A stretch of DNA of 64,000 bases from Anniella stebbinsi (lineage: Eukaryota > Chordata > Lepidosauria > Squamata > Anniellidae), in contig JARDYH010000004.1 of assembly GCA_029215795.1 (NCBI GenBank), positions 218,606,017-218,670,016 of the forward strand, given 5' to 3'. Below are positions 46,350-56,849 of this stretch, piece by piece (position 1 is the first letter of the stretch; the number at the start of each line of letters is the position of its first letter). The notes beneath the pieces were generated by a model, which did no database searches, was not told where the DNA came from, and worked only from the letters and a program-made list of their open reading frames with translations. The translations under genes and the position numbers were made by a program.

Positions 46350-47920
46350 TCCTGCTTCACATATGTCACAATGTTCCTCCTTTCCAACATCGTAGCTCCG
46401 ATGTCAGAGAAGTGAGGGGTGTGGAGTTTTCCGTGGGGCAAGGAAAGGAGGATTCAATCTCCAAGAATGGAGCTCTGTTTCCAATCTTGGAGGAGGATTT
46501 CCAATTTATCCCATGGTCCCTGGGATGCTTTCTAAAAGGCCATAAGTTTGCCCTACCAGGGTTGCAACATTGGTCTGTTATTTAGCCTGCATCCACCCCA
46601 CTCCAGTATCTTAATTTTAACTCTGCCTCCCTGCCAAAAATGAGTTGATTTCTATCCTTTTCCTAGTGACATTCTATACACCTGAAAATATTTTCCAGAA
46701 CTGTTATTTTTCCTCTGCTGCAACATTCCTTCTTCTTCCAACAGCCTCTCATCTGGATGGGTTGCACTGAAATATATTACACTGCATTCCATTTGAATTT
46801 TTAAAATTACATTTTCTATTAACATATATACACAGGCCTGTGTTCATACATGTATTTGTGATGATTCATAAATACATCAAAATTGAAACTATTCAATAAT
46901 TACAAACAATATTCAATAATTACAGTGAATAATAAATATCTCCTCCTACTCTTATTTGCCTTTAGGGGAAGAAAGTGTACTGCAAAATACAGCCAAGACA
47001 TACCCTCTCCCCATGTGAGCATTTTGCATATAAACACAATGTTTTCTTTAATTGCCTTTATTCAGTGTGGCCATTCCAAGTATTTATTCTTTTATGTATT
47101 TAATACATTTATATGTTTCCCTTTAGTATAAAATGTTCTCAGGGCAGCTAACAATAAACAATAAACCAATAAAATAAAATACAACACTACTATAAAAATA
47201 TAGCTAAATCAGGGAATAAACCTGGGATTATTTTTTATTTTTTAATGCTTTAAAAAATACATTCAGAAAAAGCTCAGGAAAATTTGGGGCTGGTGCCCAA
47301 ATGGCAACAAAATTGGCAGTACAGTTAGGTTTCGTGGGGAGTTAATTGCAAAATGTGGATGCCATGACTGAGTAGACCTTCTCTCCAGTAGGTACCAGCC
47401 ATCTCTGAAGGGCCTCTGACGATGATACGATGTAGTCAGCCTAAGATCACACTATTTATGTGGGAAAGATCTTTGAACGGTTAACTAATACAACTGAAAC
47501 AAGAGCAATGGTTCTTGGTCAAAGCTGTTGCCCTCACCAGGGACTGTCCCAGGGGTAGGGAACCTCTTCTGATCTGGGGGCCGGATTGACCTCCAAATAA
47601 ACCTGGCAGGGTGGATTATGTTGGGGGGCACAGCCCCATCCCAAAGCTCCACACCCACTGATGTCATCCACTGCCAGACCCCATCTTGCCTTTCTTAGCG
47701 TAGAAAGAAGCTTGGAGCAGGGGATTTGGCCACCACCAAGCTCCTTCATGGAACATTTCCTAGGATGCCTTGTGGGAAACTAGGACTGATTTTAAACAGG
47801 TTTAAACCTTTGTAGTGCAAATACGGCCCATGGCTATGTTGGCGTGAGGTAGGGCTGCAATTTGTTCCCTTGCTGCCCTACTAACCTATCAGCATCCATC
47901 TGTACTTTCACATCTTGTGG
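46350..47920. other. Upstream flank, no gene seen
   Basis: The sequence is AT-rich. At 47100-47190 there is retroposon-tail-like text (TCAGGGCAGCTAACAATAAA). At 47549-47660 there is a repeat start CAGGGGTAGGGAACCTCTTC, similar to 58251. Confidence 0.45.
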
Positions 47921-47929
47921 CTTGTTTGC

Positions 47930-48240
47930 AATAATGGCACTAATAAGCAGCTGGTCTTTCACTGTGCCTGCAGAACAGAAAGCATTCTGAGAATTTCAAC
48001 ATGACGTCCATGGTTAAAATCATTCTATGCATGCAAGACATTTCCTAGGCTGTAATTATCATCAACTAATGATTTAAATCTCTTCTGCATTTACTATTTA
48101 ATTAAGAAAGCTTCTTAATTGCACCAACAGATAAGTTTAGTTGTGCTTACTCTACAGTTCCAACTGATCCCTGTGATGTCAGCTCTTATGAAGAAAGCAA
48201 AACTTTGCTCAACGTTCTGCTTTAGATAAGTTGGGGCATC
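47930..48240. other. Repeat-free stretch, candidate conserved non-coding element
   Basis: It contains GTAATTATCATCAACTAATG and CTATTTAATTAAGAAAG, dense in homeodomain-type TAAT/ATTA cores. No repeat signature is visible. A regulatory role is only a guess. Confidence 0.25.
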
Positions 48241-48649
48241 TAGAGGTGTGTGCGTGGAGGTGTTCAGAATTACAAAATGCCCAGTACTTTTGCATTTTTT
48301 GACAAACGAAGATGGTCTTGATTAGGACTGTATAATGTTTATGTTCTCCAGCCCTGTTCATTAATACCTTTGAACAACTTGGTTTATAGCAATGGGCCTA
48401 GCAAGAGAGTTTTTACCTGGCAACCATCCTATTGGTGTGTTGTGTATTTCCAATCTCTGTGCTTTCAGACTTCACCACAGCTGCCAAAAGACTGGATTAC
48501 ACTACTCCAACTTGGCTGGGGGATGATGGGAATTGTAGTCCAACACATATAGATAGCGGCAGGTTGGACAAGACTGCACAACTCATCACATTTGACTACT
48601 GCACTTCTTCAGCATTGTTCCTTAATCTTGTCACAACTTGTAGTAGGAA

Positions 48650-48830
48650 GGGCTGTGGCTCAGTGGTAGAGCACATGCTTTGCATGCAGAAGGTCCCGGG
48701 TTCAATCTTCAGCACCTCCAGGTAGGGCTGGAAAAACTCTTGCCTGAAACCATTAGTCAGTATCAACAGTACTGGGTTAGATGGACCAATGGTCTGACTC
48801 AGTATAAGGCAACTTCCTATATTCCAATGT
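48650..48830 (+). mobile_element. tRNA-Ala-derived SINE
   Basis: The first 72 bases are tRNA-like: A box TGGCTCAGTGG (48656-48666), an anticodon-loop region CTTTGCATGC with TGC at 48681-48683 and B box GGTTCAATC (48699-48707). The unrelated body includes GGGTTAGATGGACCAATGGT and GACTCAGTATAAGGCAACTT. The acceptor stem does not pair, so it is a SINE, not a functional tRNA gene. Confidence 0.9.
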
Positions 48831-49325
48831 ATTTCTTTATATGTTGAACCTACCTGACTTTGAGGGTTTAGGAGGGGAAATGACCCACTAAATGTAAGCA
48901 GAAATCCATCCAAGAGTACCCCATACTGGCTGCTAAAAGCTGGTGCAAACAAGGTGGTCTCCCAGCACTTCTGGAGGATGTTCAGAATCTAAATTGGGCA
49001 GATTTTCAGGGGGAAGTAGTTTTGGAGCAACTGCTGAGAATGCATCTACTTGTCTTCACCACATGGATTTGATACATAAATGGAATAAATATGAACATGT
49101 TCTGGACAAAACACAAAAGAGCAGGTAGTATAAGAATGTGAACTACCAGGTTTTTACTACTTCTTTATATATATGAAAAATTGTATTAAACTCATTTATA
49201 TTCTACCTTAACTTTTTTGGATATATACTGTATAGTTTTTGGTTAAGGGCAACACCTTTGTTTAGGTTGTTGTTTTATAAGGACCTCCCCTGATCTGCAT
49301 GTCTATGAGGAAAAGGATTCACCGC

Positions 49326-49520
49326 CCTTCCCCCACTCCCCCTGCTTACCTGCTGCCTCCTCGCCACCCGCCGCTGCCACTGTTTCCGCTCTACTGAGTA
49401 CCAGGCCTTGCAGCCTGGTTCTCAGTAGAGCGGAAGCAGTGGTGGCCAGCGGACGGCAGCAGCGGACTGCAGCAGCAACGAGGAGGCAGCAGGTAAGCAG
49501 GGAGAGTGGGGAGAGGGTGG
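49326..49520. repeat. Long imperfect hairpin, GC-rich
   Basis: CTGCTTACCTGCTGCCTCCT is mirrored by AGGAGGCAGCAGGTAAGCAG. Inside, CCGCTCTACTGAGTACCAGG pairs with CCTGGTTCTCAGTAGAGCGG around a short loop (49400-49420). It probably belongs to the transposon whose GATCC-rich end follows. Confidence 0.85.
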
Positions 49521-49554
49521 TGAGTCCAATGACCTGGGACCTGGAAAGTCAATG

Positions 49555-49703
49555 CGCCCCAGATCTCCAGATCGATCCGGTCCAGAACGATCCGATCCGG
49601 AATGATCCAGACCTCCCCTGATCCGTTTCGGATCCAGGAGGTACGGATCATCCCGATCAGCTTCGGATTCGGGATCTAGATCCGGATCTGTTCCCAGCCC
49701 TAG
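49555..49703. mobile_element. GATCC-rich transposon end
   Basis: GATCC or GGATC recurs about ten times, ending with TCTGTTCCCAGCCCTAG. The mirror CTAGGGCTGGGAACAGATCC looks like a transposon terminus. It resembles the GATCC-rich head at 63402-63540. Confidence 0.55.
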
Positions 49704-49836
49704 TTTTTATGGCTCTATAGTTTAAATACAGGCTCGCTTTTTTGGGGGGGGGGCTTTATAGTTTAAAAGCAGCATTAAATACACATCTCATTCCAGTCTT
49801 GCTTTTTTCTGTGGTTTGGGGCATATGGTTTGATCA

Positions 49837-50530
49837 TCCTAGCAGAGAGTCTGCTCTGGGGAGTGTGACTCCTGTTGATTCTCCTAAAATGCCCAGCAGT
49901 GTTCCATACCTTTGGTCATGGCATCCTTCTGGATTGTTTGGCCAGGATAGGACTTGGATGCACTGCTTTGTGATGGCTCGGTTCCTTCCTGGAGAATTGT
50001 ACCCAGATGGTGGTGCTGTGAGGTTGTTCCACCCTGTGGCCTTTGGCTTGTGGTGTACCACAAAGTTCAATCCTGTCTCTCATACTTTTTTAGTAGCTAC
50101 ATGAAACCAATGGGAAAGATCATTCAGAGATTGGGACTGATATATTACCAATATATGCTCTACTGCTTGTTACCACCACCCAGTACTAGGGAAGAGAGTG
50201 GATACCCTGAAAGTGTTCTGGAGTAGATGGAGATGAACAAGCTAAATTTTTATTCAAGCAAAGCAGAGGGTTTATTGGTCAGGGGATTTGCTGATCTGGA
50301 TACAAACAACTTGACCTTGATGACATTGGTCCCTGAAGGAACCAATGTACAGTCTGAAGATGCTCCTAGACTCAACACCATCTTTGGACGCTCAAGCGGC
50401 ATGCACCTTTTACTTGCTTTGGCTGATTGAACAACAGCTACTGTATCTGCAAAATAGGAGTATGACTATAGTTATGCATGCCCTCATTACATCCAGACTG
50501 GAACATTGCTATACTCTACATAAAGAGGAG
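49837..50530 (+). pseudogene. Degenerate L2-type LINE reverse transcriptase fragment
   Basis: Across shifted frames the translation shows GVPQSSILS-like text near 50052-50080 (reverse transcriptase domain 4 region), then YMKPMGKIIQRLG, and later LDAQAAC and ITSRLEHC, all matching the order of L2-group reverse transcriptases. Frameshifts and stops make it dead. The YADD-type catalytic site is damaged. Confidence 0.75.
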
Positions 50531-51138
50531 GGAACCTTTAAATCTGAAGTAGGGAACCCTTTTCGGCCCAATGCAGTATTGTTTCTGGGGACTGCATGCT
50601 AGCAGTAAGAACAGCCACATTCAAAAGTGGGTGGGGTCACCCCACTTCTCACATATGGTCCGATGTGATTGCCCATATGCACACTCATATACAGATGCTC
50701 ATATACACACACTGCCCATCCCTCACTGCAATGAGGCTTTTTAAAAACCCTGCTTGCAGAGGCAGAGAAGTGATATTTTGGGGGAGGTGTCCCAGTATTG
50801 GGAGGGGGGAAGTTAGCCCTCCCTTCCCCAGCAGCTCCCCCCAAAAATGCCTGCCTTGCAGTGCAATTAAGCTTTTAAAAAAAGCTTGATTTCAGCTGGT
50901 TAAGAGCAATTTTTCAGTGTTGCGGAGGTGGCACTGTTGGAGGGAGGAGGGTTAGCCATTTCTTGCTTGGCATGGAATGTTATAGTAGACATGCAAAAAA
51001 GCCCATAAAAGGTGCTGGACTGCCTGCCCATAAATAACTATGTTAGCCATTTGTAGTATAAAAGAGGGGTGATGGAGAACCCGCCCTTGAAAAGTTTACC
51101 TTATTAGTCACCTGCTGGCAATTCTTACTTGCTATAGG

Positions 51139-51457
51139 TAGGCTGACCATATGAAAAGAGGACAGGGCTCATGTAACTTTAACAGTTGTAGAGAAAAGGG
51201 AATTTCAGCCAGTGTCATTTGTATGCAATTAGTTCCTGGTGAAATTCCCTTTTCATCACAACAGTTAAAGTTGCAGGGGCCCTGCCTTCTTTTGTATATG
51301 GTCACTCTAGTATAGTGCCTACAACTTTAACTGTTGTGATGATGAGGGAATATCACCAGGAACTAATTGCATACAACTGACACTGGCTGAAATTCCCTTT
51401 TCTCTACAACTGTTAAAGTTACATGAGCCCTGACCTCCTTTTCATATGGTCAGCCTA
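51139..51457. mobile_element. Family-A foldback element, upstream cluster 1
   Basis: It is flanked by the perfect 8-bp duplication GCTATAGG (51131-51138 and 51458-51465). Both ends are of the CATATGAAAAG subtype. Confidence 0.96.
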
Positions 51458-52803
51458 GCTATAGGTGCCTTGGGAAAGTGGCTATTTATAAGCCTGCTTG
51501 AAAGAAGTCACAGGCTCTTGATGTACCCAAAACAAGAACAGTGTTTTTCTTCCTGTGAAAGTATGTTCTAATCTGCCTGGCTTTAACCTGTTCTGCACCT
51601 GTGTTTCTGTTTTCTTTATGAGAACACATGCCTGGCTTACAGGGCCAGAAAAAGAGAGACAGACCGACAGACAGACCACGTGTTTAATTCATTTTGGTTT
51701 GCTTTCTTTTCTCTGTTTGAATGTTGGAGTTTTAATGGAAGGTTTTGCAAGTGGGATACGGCCTCAAGCTCATCCTAGAGTATGAGCAGCAACAATGAGG
51801 AAATAAAAAGCAAACAAATGACAATATGAGCTTAGCAAATGCTGGGCTGATGCAGTTGAAACTCATGTGAATTCTGAGCACACCAATGCAAGTACTATCT
51901 TAACAAGCAATCCAGGGGTGGGGATGTCAGTGTTTCTGAGTTTATGTCCCCAGCCTAACTAAAGTTAGCTATGAGTAACTGTGTCCCATTAGTTTCAATG
52001 GGTTGGATCCAGACATAGCTATGCTTAGAGTAGACAATTGAAATCAATGGGAGATATGTTAGAAATGACTTACTTACCCCACTGACTTCAGCGGGTATCC
52101 CTAAAGCACAACTAAACCTGGATCCAATCCAAATGGACTTTGCTTTAGCTGGATTGTGGCCTGCATGTGCATGCCTACAGAGAAAAGTTTGCAGCAAATG
52201 TGAAAACTTCACAGGGGAGTCTCTCTTAAAAATGGTAACACTCAGAAACCAGTGGGGAACCATTTAAGTCTCCCAGGACACTCTATTGCAAACCTTAAAT
52301 TTGCCATATGCCAACAAAAAAAGTTTCAAAGGGGGACTCCGGCATGAAGCTGCCAAATTAGAATTCATTAGCAAATTTGACACTGTGGAACTTGAGCCAC
52401 AGCAAATCCTGGGAATTGCTCTTTAGCTATGTGTTTACACTTTTGATCTTGCTATGTCTATTTATCTTCATTGCCTGCTAGTTGGGAGTGGGTCACACCC
52501 ATGCTGATCGGATCTTGTATTTATTTGATTGGATTCTGTATTAAATTGTTCTCTGAATAGTACTGCGAGACACACCTTTTGCTGGTATCACTTCCATTGC
52601 ATGACCTTTTCATACTGCTTAGTTTTAAAAAAACAAGCGAACGAAACACCCATGACATATTATTTTTCTCCCTGTGCTCCATATACTTCTATCCGCTTAG
52701 GTGACTATTGCTTGTTTCTGATGACGTGGACTTTGGGCCACAAAAACATGTGTCACTATTAAGGAAGGGGAAGAAATATGTTTGGTTCACATCATTCTTT
52801 GAA

Positions 52804-53123
52804 TAGGGTGGCCATATGGAAAGGAGGATTGGGCTCCTGTATCTTTAACAGTTGTATAGAAAAGGGAATTTCAGCAGGTGTCAGTGGTATGCGTGCAGCA
52901 CCTGGTGAAATTCCCTCTTCAGCACAACAGTTAAAGCTGCAGGGGTCCTGCCTTCCTGACCAGATACAAAAGAGGGCACAGTTCCTGCAGCTTTAACTGT
53001 TGTGACGAAGAGGGAATTTCACCAGGTGCTGCATGCATACAAATGACAGCTGCTGAAATTCCCTTTTCTCTACAACTGTTAAAGATACAGGAGCCCAGTC
53101 CCCCTTGCCATATGGTCACCCTA
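52804..53123. mobile_element. Family-A foldback element, divergent subtype, cluster 2
   Basis: The ends are TAGGGTGGCCATATGGAAAG and CCATATGGTCACCCTA. The flanks share TTTGAA only. The arms carry GGTGCTGCATGCATAC, the subtype also seen at 6632-7168. The centre differs (CTTCCTGACCAGATACAAAA). Confidence 0.9.
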
Positions 53124-53149
53124 GTTTGAAGCCATTTGCACTTTGCACA

Positions 53150-53440
53150 CCATTACGCAAACCAAAATACAATTATCCTTTGTTATTTGGAATTCTCAGA
53201 ATTTTGTGTTACAGTTCTCTGTTTAAAAGATGTATACATAAATGTGCATATTTAGAGGGAAGTGTGAACCAAAATGTGTATATTAGTGAGAATAATGTAC
53301 AAAACTGCATTCTAATAGAGAAAAATCATGCATTTAAATCCATATACTAGGCAAAATCGCATACAAAAATGTTTATATTAGGAGAAATCTATATGAATTT
53401 GCATATGAATTTAACAAATGTAAGATTGGAACAATGAGAA
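53150..53440. repeat. AT-rich degenerate repeat with ATGTGCATATTTAGAGG-type phrases
   Basis: Loosely periodic text, roughly one phrase per 35-40 bp, resembles 17580-17760. Confidence 0.4.
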
Positions 53441-53627
53441 ACGGAAAGGAACCGAAACTGACAAATTCAGGCATTCCCAGTCACAATAAATGAGTTACTT
53501 TTAAAGTGTCACAGGATTACTTTTAAAGTGTCACAGGAGGCCTTGTTGTTTTTGTTGCAATTGACCATTATGTTGTTGTGTCATTCTGGATTTAGTTTCT
53601 TGTTCATTATGTAATTTCTGCCCCATA

Positions 53628-53947
53628 TAGGCTGACCATATGAAAAGGAGGACAGGGCTCATGTAACTTTAACAGTTGTAGAGAAAAGGGAATTCCAGCC
53701 AGTGTTATTTGTATGCAGTTAGTTTCTGGTGAAATTCCCTCTTCATCACAATAGTTAAAGTTGCAAGGGCCCTGCCTTCTTTTGTATATAGTCACTCTAG
53801 TATAGTGCCTGCAGCTTTAACTGTTGTGATGAAGAGGGAATTTCACCAGGAACTAATTGCATGCAAACAACACTGGCTGAAATTCCCTTTTCTCTACAAC
53901 TGTTAAAGTTACATGAGACCTGTCCTCCTTTTCATATGGTCAGCCTA
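53628..53947. mobile_element. Family-A foldback element, cluster 3
   Basis: It is flanked by the perfect 8-bp duplication GCCCCATA (53620-53627 and 53948-53955). Confidence 0.96.
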
Positions 53948-54222
53948 GCCCCATATTATGCCTGGCACAAGTTGAATTAATTTTATTGATTGATTGATTG
54001 ATTCAATCATTCATTCAATATATGAAGCACCCTGTAACCAAAGCTCTCAGGGGACATACATAATAAAAGCAGAAACAATAAAACCAATAATAAAAAACAT
54101 TTAAAATTGTTTTAAAGCCAGCAAAATCAATAAAAAACAGCATTTAAAAGAGATAAACAACAGAGCAGAGAAAAAGAACCAACACAACAATCACTACTTT
54201 ACTAAAAGAGGGAAATAACTTG

Positions 54223-54444
54223 GGCCTAATCAACACCAAGCAGGATATAGCAGTATGCAAGTGGTATGAAAGCGGTATATAAAAGGCAGGAGTCACAACA
54301 AGCAGGATATTAGCACTATGAAAGCGGTATATGGTATGTGTCAATGGGCCCCAACAGTAGTCAGTGCACTTAAATACCGCTATAATACCTGCCTTTTATA
54401 TGCCGCTTTCATAGTGCAATATCCTGCTTGGTGTAGATCAGGCC
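54223..54444. mobile_element. Family-D foldback element, copy 1
   Basis: GGCCTAATCAACACCAAGCA is mirrored by GCTTGGTGTAGATCAGGCC. The arms carry GCGGTATATAAAAGGCAGG and TGCCTTTTATATGCCGC. It lies 71 bp from copy 2. Confidence 0.85.
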
Positions 54445-54515
54445 TAAGAATCCCCAAGGGAAGAGGGCGGGGGGGAAGAAAAGTGGAAATCCCAGAAGGG
54501 TGGGAAGAAAGGTAA

Positions 54516-54709
54516 GGCCTAATCTACACCAAGCAGGATATAGCTCTGTGAAAGCGGCATGAAAGCAGTATATAGTATGTGTCAATGGGCCCCAACGGTT
54601 GTCAGTGCACTTCAATACCACTATAAAGCAGTAGTGTGGCTCCTGCCTTTTATATGCCGCTTTCATACCACTTTCATAGTGCAATATCCTGCTTGGTGTA
54701 AATGAGGCC
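54516..54709. mobile_element. Family-D foldback element, copy 2
   Basis: GGCCTAATCTACACCAAGCA is mirrored by GCTTGGTGTAAATGAGGCC. It shares AGTATGTGTCAATGGGCCCC-type core text with copy 1. No clear target duplication. Confidence 0.85.
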
Positions 54710-54791
54710 TTGGACTTTGGGGGGGGGGAGTGGGTAGGAGGCACTGTGAACGTACTATTAAGAATCAGAACATTTTGTCAGTGGATTATAT

Positions 54792-55111
54792 CAGGGTGAC
54801 CAGATAAAATCCAGGTCAGGGCTCATGTAACTTTAACAGTTGTAGAGAAAAGGGAATTTCAGCCAGTGTCATTTGTATGCAATTAGTTCCTGGTGAAATT
54901 CCCTCTTCATCACAACAGTTAAAGTTGCAGGGGTCCTGCCTTCTTTTGTATATGGTCACTCTAGTATAGTGCCTGCACCTTTAACTGTTGTGATGAAGAG
55001 GGAATTTCACCAGGAACTAATTGCATACAAATGACACTGGCTGAAATTCCCTTTTCTCTACAACTGTTAAAGTTACATGAGCCCTGACCTGGATTTTATC
55101 TGGTCACCCTA
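54792..55111. mobile_element. Family-A foldback element, cluster 4
   Basis: The ends are of the AGATAAAATCCAGG subtype and the flanks share ATTATAT (7 of 8 bp). Confidence 0.93.
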
Positions 55112-55135
55112 ATTATATGCAACATGCCACTTTAG

Positions 55136-55216
55136 GGCGCAAATCTATGCATGTTTAGACAAAACAATGGGAGTAGCAAGACTTTCCTATCTAAACGTGC
55201 ATAGGATCGTGCCCTT
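55136..55216. mobile_element. Short palindrome, TCTATGCATGTTTAGA type
   Basis: GGGCGCAAATCTATGCATGT is mirrored by ACGTGCATAGGATCGTGCCC; related to 7183-7316. Confidence 0.75.
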
Positions 55217-55892
55217 AAGCTCTGTTCCACACATATCAATCTAAAGAGCTCTTGCTTGCAGTGTGCTGTAATAGTAAGGTCTAGTCCCTGCAATGTGTAT
55301 TTTTGAGGTTGTCATGAGGACATGGGATTGGTGATAAATGCTGCTATCTTTATGATGTCCTTATTACTTCACTTTCCGTGCCAAAGGAAAGCTGTAAACA
55401 TTCCAATGTATAAACAATAACAAAACCTCGCTGTGGTCACAGAGGGGTAAATGCGTGCCAAATAATGCATTAACCCTACAGATGGATTGGCTCTATCAAT
55501 GCAAATAGGGCTTACGTCAGAGCTTTTGGTTGTCAACAGGAAAACGTGGTGCTATAGTCTTGCAAAGCATGGCGTTCTTCAAATTTGGAGAGTTTCCACA
55601 AAGGCTACAAATGCACCCAGGGCACATTTGCATACTTTAATGCTAAACCAGATGCACAGGCCAACATTTCTGAAAAAGCCAGGCTATGCGATGTCATTCC
55701 TGTGATCTCCCTTGAACCTGAAAGACAGATGAGCAGCAGCTTCACTGTGGTTTTCTCCACCTCATTTTATCTTCCGAATAACCCTGTGAGGTAGGCTAAG
55801 CTGACAGATAATGACAAATGTTCACGTTACTAGAAACTTAACACTGGGGGGGTTTGTTTTAGCTACTGAAGAAAGCTTTGGTAGATATAAAC

Positions 55893-56212
55893 TAGGCTGA
55901 CCATATGAAAAGGAGGACAGGGCTCATGTAACTTTAACAGTTGTAGAGACAAGGGAATTTCAGCCCGTGTCATTTGTATGCAATTAGTTCCTGGTGAAAT
56001 CCCCTCTTCATCACAACAGTTAACGTTGCAGGGGCCCTGCCTTCCTTTGTATATGGTCACTCTAGTATAGTGCCTGCAACTTTAACTGTTGTGATGAAGA
56101 GGGAATTTCACCAGGAACTATTTGCATACAAATGACACTGGCTGAAATTCCCTTTTCTCTACAACTGTTAAAGTTACATGAGCCCTGTCCTCCTTTTCAC
56201 ATGGTCAGCCTA
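55893..56212. mobile_element. Family-A foldback element, cluster 5
   Basis: Both ends are of the CATATGAAAAG subtype. The flanks share TATAAAC, with one base of the 8-bp ATATAAAC duplication overlapping the right end. Confidence 0.94.
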
Positions 56213-56239
56213 TATAAACAACCACCTAGTGTTAGAAAG

Positions 56240-56309
56240 AAAGATCATCATTAACTCTATGTAAAGTGCCCAGAGAGTTTCAGCTATGGGGCAGTATAGA
56301 AATGTAATA

Positions 56310-56343
<34 letters not shown>

Positions 56344-56345
56344 TT
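56240..56345 (+). mobile_element. LINE 3' tail with (AAT)n
   Basis: AAAGTGCCCAGAGAGTTTCA and GGGGCAGTATAGAAATGTAA are followed by (AAT)n to 56345. Confidence 0.78.
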
Positions 56346-56572
56346 AATTAGGGATGGATGAGAATTTCACTCAGTTCATTTTTTTATAAGAACGTATCAA
56401 AATATGCAAGGATCTTCATAAACAGGACAGAAAGAGCTCGACATTAAAACACAGTGAACATGGGAGGTACCAAAACCCAAACTGAAAGAATTATCCACCC
56501 AGTACTTAGCTCTTAAAAGTCTGCGTTTGAAGTCCTGTGTATTCAGCCATGTTTGTGGCATTGAACAAGGGT

Positions 56573-56598
56573 TGCTCTCTCTCTCTCTCTCTCTCTCT
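56573..56598. repeat. (CT)n microsatellite
   Basis: It is a pure CT tract of about 12 units. Confidence 0.95.
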
Positions 56599-56802
56599 GT
56601 TTTTTCAGACAGGTTCAGCTTTAACAGCTATATGGAAGGCATGTACATGGTTGGCTGGGGGCAGAGAGGTGAGAATTGCATTTGTTCATTTTTTAAAAAA
56701 TAAGAATTTACCAAAATTCTGAAATTTCTTTGCATATGGGCTGGAAAGAACTTGAGATTTATTTATTTAAAAAATGAATGTGATATCCTTACCTTTAATA
56801 TT

Positions 56803-56837
<35 letters not shown>

Positions 56838-56839
56838 GA
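56803..56839. repeat. (CT)n(CA)n compound microsatellite
   Basis: About 9 CT units are followed by about 9 CA units. Confidence 0.95.
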
Positions 56840-56849
56840 GACACACATA

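Noticed and set aside
48650..48722. Possible functional tRNA-Ala gene
   Set aside because: The A and B boxes and TGC anticodon are present, but the acceptor stem does not pair and an unrelated SINE body follows.
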